This document shows positions 11,423 to 24,700 of a stretch of DNA of 64,000 nt, piece after piece. The notes under the pieces were generated by a model. That model did not search any database, had not been told where the DNA came from, and saw only the letters and a program-made list of their open reading frames with translations. Each line of letters begins with the position of its first letter. Positions within the stretch are counted from its first letter, which is position 1. This DNA comes from Tetrahymena elliotti 4EA (lineage: Eukaryota > Ciliophora > Oligohymenophorea > Hymenostomatida > Tetrahymenidae). Both the position numbers and the translations under genes were made by a program. The stretch lies in contig JH720306.1 in the NCBI GenBank assembly GCA_000231825.2, positions 20,330 to 84,329 on the forward strand, written 5' to 3'.

Positions 11423-14280
11423 TCATTTCTTAGGAATGAAAACAGATTAGCCTTGATTGAATTATCCATTATTATAGAAGGGGCTTTGTTATTAAGGAAC
11501 TTACTACTATTATTGGTATGGATTATTCTAATAGGGAGCACCATAATTTTAAGGTGGAGGTGGATATTAGCTAGGAGGGAATTAAGGAGGATATTAATTA
11601 TAAGGGTTATTTTGTTAACCATAAAAGTAATTGGTTGGAGGTGCTACATATTAAGCATTGAATCCTCCTTAATTCATGTTAGCTTTTGATTATTCGTTGT
11701 GGATCATTTAGATTAAATTATTTTTTTCAATATCACGTGCTTAGATGAAATCGCTAACTTTCTTATCTAAATCAAGGAGTAAGCCAAGTAGATCGGCATA
11801 GAATTTCATACCTTATTAGCAATCATCAAATAACTCAACCAAGGTTGTCATACCGCCAGAATATTTTTCAGATTATTGCATGTTTCCACTTTGATTTCCT
11901 CCTTTTTAATTTCTCTTTTGCTATAATTCTATGGCAAGATTGCAAGCTTCACTAACTTTGCTGCTAAAATGAGCAATCTTTTATTAAAAAATTTTATTTA
12001 TCTCAAAAAAAATAATTAAATATATTTACCATATCATTAAGAGCAGTGATTTACAAAGATACTGGTTGAAGTACACTTTCTAAGACTTTTTCCTTGGGAA
12101 CCTTGGATTAAAGAGCCTTGGAAACTTCTCCCTAGAAATTAGTGTTTCTGATAGAATTATTGATATTCTGAATAGAATCTTTAATAGCAATCATATCAGA
12201 ATTGATTTAATTATCTAAATTTTCAAGTTGTTGAAGTAATTAAAGGTTCTATTACTTGAAGCTATCTTCAGAGGATGCACTAACAAAATACTTAGTATAC
12301 TCAGCAGGTGGTTTTTCCATTAAATTTGCTACTTCAAGATTTTATTACCACTTTTGTTGTGTATCCATATCAACATTAGTAGCAATCTTAAAGTTTTCTT
12401 CGAGATCTAATTAATTTAAAAAAATAAAATATTTATTTTAGAAGAAGTTAAAAGAAATATTTTTTTACTTTTCAATTCATTAAAATATTCTTTGTTTGAA
12501 GCTGATGATTGAGCTCTAGTCCATTTAGCTCCATAGTCTCTTTTGAGTGCATCATCATCACTTTATTCTTTTTCTATTTTTGACTTGACATTATTGATAA
12601 TCATACCACATTAGACATTGTTATCTTTAAGAGTTTAGATAAAGTTTTATAGCTATTTAGTACCACCTTGGCTGTTATATTTAGCAATTTTATCATTTAT
12701 CTTTTATGGGATTTATTATTATTGCTTTTAACTCATTAAATCAATGAAAAAGTTAACATAATTCTCCAAATATGCTGTGTTCTTCATTTCGAAAATTTGC
12801 TTTTAAACATCCTCAACGTCTTTGCATCTTTGTTAAGCAAATTGTTTAATTTCTTAGACCATTTACATAGTTTCTTCAGAAACAAAGTTAGCAAATGCAT
12901 TTTCATCAACAACAATATTTTGTTGCATTTCTTTTGGTTCAGCAGGCTAAATAATTAACTATTCCATCAAAGTAGTTCTAGGTAATTTCTTTTCATCAAT
13001 AACTTCTTGATTGTAGATATTCAAATTTCTTTGATTTAATTCAGCAAACTCTTTTTCGCATTCCACTTTCAATTACTATAATTTATCTATTTACTGCTTT
13101 TCAATTTATTTCATAGCTGCCTATTTATATTAATTATTTTGAGTTAAAAATGACGCCATTTTATAAAATTGTTACTTCATTCTTCAAAGCCATAGTAATA
13201 GTATTAATACTGTTTTTAATGTATCCTAAAGCCCATCCGATATGTCCAGCTGTTAAGTTGTCTTCATGAACATCTTTATGATGCTTAACCATCTTTATAC
13301 CTGCAAGAGCCATGTAATAAACTGTGTTATAAAAGAGGAAAGACTTAACTTTCAAGAGATGGTCCTAGGGAATAATGTTTTCTCCACCTTAGATAAGACC
13401 ATTAACTTTACTCAAAGCAATTGTGTAATTTTATGATGCTTCACCAGCCAAACTAGCTGTTTTAATTAAAAATAATCTTAATTTATTACTGCCAAAAATT
13501 TTCTATTTTAGATTGATTATTTAATTGCTTGAAGAAAAAAAATGATATAAATTTTTTAATTACCAATATTCTTAACTTTAATTTAGTCTTCTTGAGGTAA
13601 TAAATTATTATAGAGAACTTAGTAGCAGTTACCAAGCATAGTGTGATATAAAATATCTAAATTAGCTTCTGAAAAATCAGTTAAGATTGCCTTGATTTCA
13701 GGAGCCATGTTGACTGATAATTATTTAATTTATTGGATACACCATAAACCAAATCTGAATTTTTAGGTTGCAATTTTTCTTTGATCAGGATTTCCATACA
13801 TTAAGTTGTTACCTTCAGTGTAGTAAATGATAGTTAAATTATAAAGAATTGAAGCTTTTTCTAAAATAAGACTAGGAGTGGCTATTTACTTTTTGCTATC
13901 AAAAGAATTGCTCCATTAGAAAGGAATGTTGACTGAACCTTGCTAATAGTATTCAAATCTGAATCTTAAATTTTTAAAAGTAAATTATTATTAAATCTAG
14001 AGTTCATATGAATATATATGTACTTGTTTTAAAGGAAGAGAAGGTGCTTGTAGTAAAGGGTGAGCTTTTCAATTAGTTTTGTGCAAGTAGCAGAATCGTT
14101 TGCAACAGTGATGTTATATTGATCAAACAAAAACTCGCCTCTCAGTTGACTAACTTTAGTGAAAATAGGTTTGACAGGCTACCATGAAGATTCTCCATAT
14201 AATTAAGTAATAAACTATTCAAATATGACATCAATTGGAATAGGGGTAGTAACTTTCAAGGGATATGTTATGAATGACAT
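11423..14280 (-). CDS. ALIX/Bro1-type ESCRT adaptor (BRO1 domain protein)
   Basis: Cytosolic adaptor expected to bind ESCRT-III in endosomal sorting, membrane scission or repair. Exons on the minus strand are 14280-14024, 13964-13564, 13456-13176, 13120-12469, 12406-12030 and 11977-11423, giving 840 residues (human ALIX about 868). Residues 1 to about 390 form a BRO1 domain: an N-terminal LKVTTPIPIDV strand and helices including SLILEKASILYNL and GHIGWALGYIKNS. Residues about 400-740 match the ALIX V-domain: NLNIYNQEVIDEKKLPR corresponds to the IYHDRVP linker, followed by ALKRDYGAKWTR and a late KFYADLLGLLLDLDKKVSDF helix. The tail from about 770 is rich in P, Q and Y, like the ALIX proline-rich region. 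The 55-bp intron at 13121-13175 is needed because direct reading meets TGA. Very secure family assignment; partners are inferred. Confidence 0.93.
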
Positions 14281-16325
14281 TTCTATTTCTATAATATCTC
14301 TCTTTTTATTACTAAACAATTAATTAAAATTTTTGATTTTATTATTTGATCAATCAATTATTTCTAAATTTTTTATTTTATCTTATCTTATTAAGGTTAA
14401 TAAATTTCTAATTATTTTGCAAATTATTCTAAAAGACAGGCAATCAAGACATCGCGAATACCTGATATATCTTTAAGCATCGCTAATAAAAAAATTAACT
14501 CTATCTGATATACATTATCAAAGATATGCATGTGAAATCAATATCATGCTATATTCCTCCCTTTTATGTATAAGAAATCTATTAAACTAATAAGCAACAT
14601 CAGAAAGAAAAATATTAACATTTCACAAACGCATTGAAATAGATGAATCTCATTTGCATTTTTTTTTCAATATTTTTTGAGTAAATAATTTAAAAGGGGT
14701 CATTATCTATAACATTTTAACTCATTCATTGATGAATTCTTAATTTTTTAATTTCAAAAATTAATTTTTCAATGTTAAAAATTCAAAAACACTGTAAGAT
14801 TTTTACAGAAAATTGGATAAAATTTACATTAATAAATTACTTGCTCAATATATTTTTCTTGTTTTTTATAATAATTAAATTAATAATATAAATTTAAAAA
14901 AATGTGAATTTATTCAGAGAGAATAAAATTTAATTCTAATCAGTATTTTTGCTTAAATATTTTTCTTCAAAAAATAATCTCTTGATTAACCAACCAGATC
15001 TAAATTTTATTAATCTCTTCAAAAAAATTAATTTAAAATATAGAAAAAAATTTTAATTATTCAAGCAAAAATTTTATTATAAAAATAAAATTATTAAGTT
15101 AAAAGTAAAAGAAAATATCAGTTAAAAATTAAAAATTAAATATTTTTATTATAAAAAATAACATTTAAAAAAATTAAGGAATTCTGTTTTTATTTTACAA
15201 GCTTTATTTATTATTCCAACTTCCAACTAATATTTTAATATTGCTTTTTTAATGTTACAAATTTATTTGAAAAATTTGTTTACTCCTAGTTTATAATCTA
15301 TTTACATTTTTAAGCAAAATAATTCAAATGTAAAATGTAAAATAAACAAAATTAAAACCACTTTTATCAAGAATAAATTATTAACCTAATTATTATGTCA
15401 AAAATAAATCTATTTTGTATGAATGCCTTTTATTGGCTTAACCTTCAGGTTTAAAACTATATATATTTTATAAAACAATTTCCAGCTGAGTTGCTTGAGT
15501 AAACCTTTTCAAAATTAAAAAAATGTTTATCTTTAACTAATTTTGTAAAAAAAACAAATTACTTTTAAATTTTAAACATAAAACTGAGGAAAATGATAAG
15601 AATTTAATATTATTTCTAAAATTATAATTTTATAACTATTATTCATAATATATTTTGTTAAATATTTTATGAATTGAATAAAAAAATTTCATTTCTAAAA
15701 ATAAAATCATTTTCAACTCAGTAACAGAAAAGCTTTTTTCAAATTTTTTTTCATTTAATTTCATTTTTTTAGAAAAAAAGAAAAATATTTTTTAACTTAG
15801 AAGAATAAGTTCATGAACATTTAAAGACTAAAATTTGATCTGTAAATTTAACATGTAACAATTATGACTTATTTTTTTGTTTATTTGAATGATAAAGAAT
15901 TTATTAATTAACTAGATCTCAATAAATTCAGAGATTATCTTACTATGTTTGTTTTGTTTTAATTTTCCAAATAAGAAATAAATGAGATGGAAAGTAAAAA
16001 GTAATAAAATGGTTTAAGAAATTAATTTTGGTGTGTGAAGAGGGATTTAGAAAGGTTCTTAAGCTGAATAATTAACTTTAATGAGTGAGATTGATAATAA
16101 AGTGTAAGAAATATTATCAGCTTTTAGCAATACGTTATTAAATAAATAAAGAATGAATAAATGCATTGAATTTTCTTTGATGGTTTATTTTATTTAGAAA
16201 TAAGAATTTGTATAGAAAATTTAGCTAAATTTTCATTAAGTTATAATAACTAAATTTTTTGAATACTAATTATTTAAAATTTAGAGTAGCAAAAAAGAAA
16301 GCACTTTAGTGGAAGGAAATAAAGA
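14281..16325. other. Intergenic region between divergent ALIX and cullin genes
   Basis: Divergent promoters for the two flanking genes should lie here. A slightly less AT-rich patch at 14420-14650 lies just upstream of the ALIX start. At 16080-16320 a frame is open for about 80 codons from an ATG at 16081 and might be an upstream cullin exon, but I could not join it convincingly. Confidence 0.45.
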
Positions 16326-19281
16326 ATGGAGAATAAGTAAGTGAGCGATTTATAGCAAGCTATTTTATAAATAGAAGCAACATAGTAGAAACTGATAAGT
16401 TTTTTGTCTAGTGGACAGAATATTTAGATATCTAACAAAGAATATATGCATTGCTATGAGTAAGAGAATCATTTAAATATATTTTTTGCATCAAATTATT
16501 TCTCTCTCGATTGTTAATAATCATCACAAAAATATTATTTAGGCATTTATTTTTGCACTTATTCTAATGAATTTAACTAAATAAATAGTCTACTTTGTAA
16601 GGTCAACTTTAACAGATAGAATAGAGAAGAGATGTAATTATTTGAATGGTATTCTCAATAAATGGAATCATATCTAGAGTAAATTACTCATTAAGTAGAC
16701 ATTTAATTAATATTTTTAAAAAATTTTGCAGCAACCAGTTTTAGAGGAAAATTTAAATTCTTGATGGTGAGGAATACTTAGAAAAAGTGAAGGAAGAATG
16801 GCAAAATTTATAATTATATTTGTATTGGCTTAAATTCATCTTTACCAAATTCGATTAGTCTTACAAAGCTCTCCATGGCTAATCTTTGTCAGGAAAGACT
16901 TTTACGCTTTTGAGAGAAAGAATCTTTATAAGAAATAAGGAGATAATATATTAAATTATATTTGATTTTTTAAATAAGCACAGAGATGATCTATAAGTTC
17001 CCTTTCAACTGATAGTCAAGATTATTCAAGTAAAAAATAATATTTTAATTGGGACATTTTTTAAAAAGCAAAAATAATTTGAATATCATTAAATAAAGGA
17101 AATCAATCTTTTAAACAGCAATTTTTTTTATTAAAAATAGTATTTTGTTGAACTAGGATTTGCAGAAAATGTTTAATTAATTAAATATAAGGATCTTCTT
17201 TAGGGTTTCGTTAAATTTGGGTATTAATCATAATCAAATAAGGAAGATTTGAGTTATTATAAGGAGCATTTCGAACAGAGGTTGATTGATAATGCAAAGG
17301 AATATTGGAATAAAAAGAGTGCTTAGTGGTTAGAAGATTTTTCTGTTCCAGAATTTGTAAAAAATGCTAGATATGCAATAGAAAAGGAAAAGGAAAGATC
17401 TTTGTAATGCTTTAAATGGAGTCATAAACTTTACATGGACACCTGTGAAAAGGAAATTATTTCAATCAATGCAAAAGAACTTATTGGAAATAAATCTAGT
17501 GGATTAGCTAATATGATAAAATAAGAGTAATATTAATAAATATAAGAGCTATACATCTTAATGAATTTTCGCAGAGAAGATACAATTTCTATTTTATCAT
17601 CTGAACTTAATGCCTATATTAAGGCAGTAGGAAATGAAATTAATAGTAACGAGTAACTGAACAAAGATTCAAAAGGTATTAATCAAAAGAAAATATTTAT
17701 TTTCAATTAATATTAAAATAAAAGAAAAGATCTGATCTCATTATTTTTATTAAAAGAATATATTAGGGAGGTCATTGGGTTTTATAAAAAAATCGATGGC
17801 ATCATCAAGGACCAACTCAATAAAGAATAAGATATCCAATTAGCCAGAGATAGAGGATTCAGAGAATTTTTAAATAAAAATGATAAATATATTTTCTTCT
17901 TAGCAAAACACTGTGATTAAGAGTTGAGAATAGGTAAAGAAACAAACAACTAAAAATATTCTCTTTTTTTTAATTTTATTTAATAAAATACTTTAAAGGC
18001 ATGAAAGGAAACAGTGAAACCGAAATAGATGAAAAACTTTAAGATATTATTGATATATTTTTATGTTTTGATAGTAGAGATTCTTTTATTACCCACTACT
18101 AAAAATTCTTGGCAAATAGACTTTTGCAAGGAAATACACTTTCAGACGAGAATGAAAAAAAACTCATTACTCTTATTAAAGTAAATCTCTTTTTATTTTT
18201 TGAGAAAGTTTTTGAATTTCTTTTTTTATTTGACAGAAAGAAATGGGTAAATCTACCACAAATAAGCTTACAGAAATGTGTACAGATATGGTTGTAAATT
18301 AAGAAACTATGAATGATATCAAGAAAAAGATGAAAGAAATTGATTCTAGAAAATGTGATGAAATTGAATGGAAAATTACCATTTTAACTAGTGGACATTG
18401 GACTATTTAAAAAGATATTCTTGATGTACCAAATGAATTAAACTGGATAGCAGATACTTATATCAGACTTTATAAGGAAAAGCATAAAGCTCGTAAAATA
18501 GATTGGGCATTTTCACAAGGAAATGCAGAAATATCAACTAAATTTGATAAAAAATACACTTTAGATGTTACTAACTATCAACTTTTGATCCTTCTCTTAT
18601 TTAACAAGTCTGATTCTTACACTTTCAAAACCATTTCCGATATTTTAAAAATACCTTTGCAAGAACTCCACCTAAATTTAATCACTTTGTGCAAGCACAA
18701 ACTTTTTAATAGAAATAGTGAAAATGTAAAAATTATGAATTGAATAAATAGTTAGCTTAATATACTTATTTTAATATAGGATCTCACTGAATTTAAAGAT
18801 GATGAAGTGATTAGCGTAAATACCAAATTTACTTCAAAAATAGTTAAAATTAAAATGCATCCCAATCCAGAGTTGAGAAAAGTATAATAAAATTATATTG
18901 TATTTTTAAAAATTAACTAATTTTTATTAATAAGGCCCTTAAAAACCAAGAAAAAACAGTAAATGTAAATGAAAATGAAATAGAAGGAGAGTTAAAAAAG
19001 CTGAGAGAGCACTAAATAGATGCTTGTATTGTAAGAATCATGAAGTCAAGAAAAACACTTGCCCTAAACGATTTGAATGCAGAAGTAGTAAAACTAATAG
19101 GACACATTTTCAAGCCTTAGCCATAACAAATTAAGTAAAGAATAGAATCTCTCATTGAAAGGGACTATTTACTTAGGCATGTTGATGATAGGTAATATTC
19201 TAACTCATTAAAACACAATTTCAACTAAAAAAAATTTTATTTTTTAAATTAAATAGAACAAAGTTCATTTACAAACCCTGA
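16326..19281 (+). CDS. Cullin, scaffold of a RING ubiquitin ligase
   Basis: Scaffold subunit that holds a RING-box protein and a substrate receptor. Exons are 16326-16678, 16732-17675, 17730-17933, 17999-18180, 18237-18725, 18780-18881, 18935-19191 and 19257-19281; 851 residues, somewhat longer than typical cullins. The N-terminal repeats include YLEKVKEEWQNLQLYLYWL and YYKEHFEQRLIDNAKEYW. The cullin homology domain shows HYQKFLANRLLQGNTLSDEN and the beta-sheet region ending FTSKIVKIK. The C-terminal winged helix has IDACIVRIMKSRKTL, with the predicted neddylation lysine at residue 795, and KQRIESLIERDYLLRH. The end is FIYKP rather than the usual YLA. Lines 17030-17140 could be a 111-bp in-frame intron without TGA. 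The start is the first ATG in frame; an upstream exon is possible. Which cullin class it belongs to is unclear. Confidence 0.93.
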
Positions 19282-19768
19282 TCTTGCCAAAATGTTAAGA
19301 AATAAGCTTAATTAACTCAATAATTAAATATTTAATTCACATTAAAAACTCTTAAATAAATTTCAATAATTAAAAATCGATAAATTTATTGTCTTAATTT
19401 ATTTTATACATCATTTCAGCATTTATATAAAATTCTTGAATACAACCTTTAGTTTTATTCTTATCGTTATTGAATTTTCTTTTATTTTTATTAAGCTTTG
19501 TATAAGGATTTTTCTAAGCTTTGAAGTATATTTTTAATGAGTATTGTTTTACTTTATTACTTTTGTTTATTAATCTTTAAGAAATTTTTAATCAAAATGT
19601 GAATTCATTTTAAAGAAATTAACTAAAATTTTTTTATATTTTACAAAATTGAACAGAAATAAACAGTTACTAAATTATTTAAACAAAATGATGAGTAATT
19701 TTTTGATGAGTTAAATTGACATATTTACATTTTTATTATATTAAATTATTATTATTATGTTTTGCTTG
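19282..19768. other. Intergenic gap between convergent genes
   Basis: Very AT-rich 3' flanks. No coding frame seen. Confidence 0.5.
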
Positions 19769-20824
19769 TCATATAACAGCTATAATTCTAATTACTAAAT
19801 ATAGAGTATCCCTCCAGCTACTTTGCTTACTAGATGCAAAATACCAAAAATTAAATGTATTAGGACCTAAATAAAATTAGAATATTGATTTAATTGATTA
19901 ACTGTCAGATAGCAAGCTGCCTACACTAATAGCATATGAAATTAAAGTTACTAAGCCAACTCCAATAAAAATAATTAAAATGATTGGTATAAAATAGTTG
20001 CTTGAAAATCCTCTTTGCTTAAGCAGATAAATAACAATTAGGCCTGGAATAAATAACCCAAGAGCTGATAAGGAATAAATAGAAGAAATAACTAAACTAA
20101 ATAAAGATCCCATTACAATCAAAGGAATTGTGGCCATTATAATGACTAAAAAATATATTCTAATAAAATGCATCAAATAAGTAATTACTTTATCAACTGT
20201 TTATTCTTTTTCAGTATCATCAGCAATATCTTAAATAACTGCTAGCCTACTATAAGCTAAATGCTAAAAGGATAAGAGAACTTAAGGAGAACTAAATGTG
20301 TGTAGAAAAATTGATCCATATTAAACTAAGCCAGATATTGATTCATATTTAAAAGCAATAAGAGAAAGTGGCAGTATCATTAAATCCTTTACAACGAGTA
20401 AAACAGTAATAAGCGTTTTAAAAATAGGGATTTCTTTTTCATCTAATAAATGCTTTTTCTTTCTTGCTTAAATATAAGTAGGTACTTTCTCTTCATTAAA
20501 TATTTAATTATTTCCTTCAACTTCCAAATAAATAGGCTTGTTAAAAAACACCACTTTAAGAAATTCTATACCCACAACAATTAAAAAATCTATTAATGAT
20601 AAACAAGAATGATCTATATTCACTATAAAAGAAGTGGCAGTATCTAATTTATCATTAGTTTAACTTTTTGATGTCACATCATATTCTATCATTAAATCTT
20701 CTAAAGAAGGCAATTCAGTAAATTTATATTTCAAAGTCATTCTTTTAGGTATATTTATTGTACATAAAATTATTATTGAGCATAGCCCTCCTAAAAAAAA
20801 CATTAGTTTCAAGCATTTATTCAT
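19769..20824 (-). CDS. Multi-pass membrane protein of unknown function
   Basis: Not recognised. A single exon of 352 codons from ATG at 20824 to TGA. Reading TAA/TAG as Gln gives a hydrophobic N-terminal segment (about residues 6-24, LMFFLGGLCSIIIL, signal anchor or signal peptide), then an extracytoplasmic-looking loop and hydrophobic segments near 75-95, 135-160, 220-245, 250-275 and 280-310. A K-rich patch (QARKKKH) sits between the second and third. After the last long segment a short hydrophilic part ends in a new hydrophobic stretch, LVIRIIAVI, right before the stop. That could mean a short tail or a missed 3' exon. No transporter or receptor signature is visible. Own promoter; convergent with the cullin. 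Confidence 0.75.
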
Positions 20825-21737
20825 CTATTTAAGATTTTACAAAATAATTAAGACAGCTTTTATATGTAAAATGATTATTATTTTGATGTTTCTGTTAATG
20901 TTTTTAATAACAATTAATTTTGAAAATTAATAGATCTAACTAAAATCTATGGTATTATTAGGATTTAAAATTCATTCTTTTTAATTTTGAAAATTATGAA
21001 AATTATAAAAATTGTAACAGGGCTTTCAACTTTAAACTTTAAGATAAAAATGCTTACATCCCATATCATTTTAATGTAATTTTTAAATGTAATAAAATCA
21101 TATTTTTAAAGTAGAATTCCACAAAAGCATTTTCAAAAAATATTTATAAGGAATACAAAAGTCTACCATTAAAAATAGAATATTTAAAGAAGTCTTAGAG
21201 GTTATACTGAATTTGGCTAAAGTTTTTTAAGTTTATGGAAGAAAATAAAAATATTTTTTTTAAATAGGAAAGAAAATTAAGTGATAGATTAGAATTGGAA
21301 ATGAGAAATAAATATTTAAGGAAATTTTAGTGAATAAAGATAATGAAAAAATATTCAAACTAATTTTCTGAATACAAGTATATAAGTTTTAGTTAATATA
21401 ATAAAATTTTTATTTATTTAATATTTTAGCATAGAATTTACAAAGAGGTTTTATGGATGAAAGTTAATATTTTTCATTAAATAGGAAAGAAAATTAAGTG
21501 ATAGGTTAGAATTGGAAAAGGGAAATAAATTTTAAGTTAATAAACATAATTAATAATAATAATAATAACAACAAATAATCTGAATAGAAATAGATACTAG
21601 TATATAAGTTTTAATTAATATAATATAGTTTTTATTTATTTAATATTTTAGCATTTTTATTTACTTTTTTTGTACATTATAACTTATTAAATTATAATTG
21701 TGTTTTTTTAATTTCTTCATTTCAGTTGTTAGGAAAA
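20825..21737. other. Intergenic stretch with a 215-bp tandem duplication
   Basis: It lies between two minus-strand genes and contains the duplication described separately. No coding frame seen. Confidence 0.5.
21262..21653. repeat. Imperfect tandem duplication, unit about 215 bp
   Basis: The block starting AAATAGGAAAGAAAATTAAG at 21262 recurs at 21479, and the block ending TTTATTTATTTAATATTTTA near 21430 recurs near 21651. Spacing between corresponding positions is about 217-220 bp. The middle of the two copies has diverged and contains a (TAA)n/(CAA)n run in copy two. Confidence 0.8.
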
Positions 21738-24700
21738 TCAGGAAGTGAGGACATCGATAAGTTACTTAATGGATTCTTATTGTTTGCTATTAATATTAAA
21801 AAATCAATTAATAATTCATTACTTATTTATTTTTATATATATTACCAGCTGTAAAGCTCCCAGTAGGTAAGATATCCCTTTTATTCGACGTCAACTTCTC
21901 TAAACAATCTTTTTTAGAATATAAAAAATTTTAAGATTTATTGAATGATTTATTTAATTACTATTTAGAGAGATTGAGAGCTGAGTTGTGGTAGTTTTTC
22001 TTAAGGATCATAGAATGTAAGAGGTGTTCAGCTTCAAGTCTTGTGATAAATCCTTTTCTATCAACATCTAAGAAGTTGAAAACTTAAATTAATTTTCCAT
22101 TTTCTTTTGATTTGTAATCGCAAATGCTCATAAGGACAGGTCCAACTTCATTGGCTTCAAGAACTTGGTCTTAGTTCTATTTTTATTGAATTTTATTAGA
22201 GAATTGAAATTAAAAAAAGAAATTACAATATCTAAGAAATCAAAGAATCCATCTATGTCAGTGGTAGGAATGCTAGGATAGTGACAAACCATGCGATTTC
22301 TGAAAGCCATTTTAGTTACCTTATCTTAGAAAATAAGATTACCAAAAATAACATCAAATACTTCTTAAGCAGTCTTGTTGTAAAGAGAGAATCTAGAAAC
22401 ATAATAAGCTTTATCAGTATTTGCACAGATGTTAGCACTTGCCAAAAACATAGGAAGCTAGATGCTTTGCTTCATATATGAGGTCATCATAGATTCTTTT
22501 AAGTTTGTGGAATATGGGCTTCTAGCAAAGTTTATTGATTTTTTAGGGATTGATGAGTCTCTAAGACGAGAAGTTACTATTTCTTAAGGTTCGTAACTGC
22601 TGAAGACATTGCTTGTTGTTTAGAATACTCTATGGGCACTTCTTTCAACAGAGCGTTTCAAAAATTCTTTTGTTTCTTGCTCAATCAATTCACGTTCAGA
22701 ATTTACAAATTGCTTTTGGCTCTCTGGTGAGTAAGAAATACCAATATTTTCTCTTTCGAATTCTACATTACATTACTTCATCAACTAAGGAGATGTGAAT
22801 AAATGATTGTATTTTTTCTTGATGGGGTCTTTGGAGGGATCAAGTTTTTGGTATTCTCTGCTGGGTGAGAGCATACTGGTGACTCTATCCTATATTTATT
22901 AAGATAAAATGAATATTATTAGTGAGAAATTTTGAATGTTATAGATTGAATGAAATTTTTGTTTACTTTGTTAGCAGAAGGATCAGCAGTTCCTCTGAGA
23001 TATTCTCTTCTGAATGCAGGTGATCTGAGAATGGATGGAGGTAAGACACTTGATGAGTAGATTTTACCATTTGAATTTTATTCTAAGGATACACCAATAG
23101 ATTGATATTTAGTTTAGGAAGGTGTACTGTAGATGTTGACAGGAACAGAAGGAGTAGTCTTCTTTTAGAAAAGATTTTGGTTTCCTGATAAATCAATAGC
23201 AACTCTTTCAGCATAGTAATTGTCATAGGTTTTTTAAACAACATTTAAAGTATTGCTTGTATTAATGCTCATAATTTGAAGACTGGAGTTAGTACTTTAT
23301 TAGAAGGGTTATTATTCATTCGAGAATACCTTCAAGATTTCACTCTTAGGCATGTAGGTGGGTTGAGGGGCATTTTGTAAGTTACTTTCTCTGACAGAAG
23401 ATTCTAACATTTCTTCAACATTGTATTTTAATTCAACTTTTTCATTAGCAAAGTTAATAGAGCAAGAATCATCAATCTCCTCATTAGGTTAAGTAAATTG
23501 ATTCGTTGCACTTCTAACGTAGTTATCAATATTGTAAATGGCTTTCTAGTCACCTTGTTGCTCCTTTCTAGAAGAATAAGCTTATTAAACTGATTCCTAA
23601 TCGAATCCACTCATAGCGCAGTTAAAGAGATTTAAATGGTTAAATTATTGCTTTTCTGCTGAAGTTTGTTAACCATAAGCAGACGAAAATGACTTTTCTT
23701 CAAAGAGATTATTCTTCTCTCTTTAAGCACTCTTTAGTTATTATTCCATATATGCCTTCTCCATTTGTACTTCAAAATTGTGTTAGATTAATTCAGTAGT
23801 AATTTCAACATCATTGTTGCTCTTTCTAACAGAATTAAATTTATTTTAGCTGTAAGAATTTTATTCATACTTGCTGCCACTTTCTTAAGTATTGTTTCTC
23901 TTAGAATTTTATGTATCTTGTTGATATCTTTATTCTACATTTTCATCATGTTGCTTAACATCTGAGTATTATTAACTCTTAATATTAGAGACCTATTCTG
24001 ATAATCTCTTTTACAAACTGAAAGGATCATCATTTGATTATGTCATTTCTTCCATTCTGTGCTTGACAGGAGCATATTAGACACCACTGTCCATATGAAC
24101 TGGATGATTCATAGGAGTTACAGGATCATCTACAGTTTAGTAAGAATTTCCTCTTTGTAAACTACCAAACTTAATTAAATTAGGTTTGGGAATACTTTCT
24201 TCCTTTTAACCAAGATCATTAATTTGATCAAAGAATTCTTCATTTTCTTCATCTGATTCATTTTCATCTCTACAGCTTTAATCATTTTAATTGTCATCCT
24301 AATTGTAATCTTCTCTATCATTTTGTTAGAAATTTCCAAAACGAGATTATTCAGATCTTTAGATAGCTTGTTAGATATATTCTTCTCTTTCTCTTTTGAC
24401 TCTTTCCATTTCTTCTTCTTATTACAATATACGCTGTTATTCTTCATAGATAGCCTATTCCATTTGTTAATCACTCATAGCAATTTAACCTTCAGATTAT
24501 CCTAAGCTGCTTCTTCTCATTTAAGAAGAGAATTATTATTAGAAATAATTCTATTAGCCATAGTTATCTAAATTTTGCATATATTAATTCTATTATTCAG
24601 TAGTGAGTTCTTAAGAATTTTAAGTAACCATACCAGATTCTGTGATTCCTGCTTATTAGCTCTATTATGATTCATAGTAATTTTGTTTTAATTCACTTAA

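Noticed and set aside
16081..16325. Possible upstream exon of the cullin
   Set aside because: The frame from ATG 16081 is open, but I could not find a splice that joins it to the cullin in phase with confidence.
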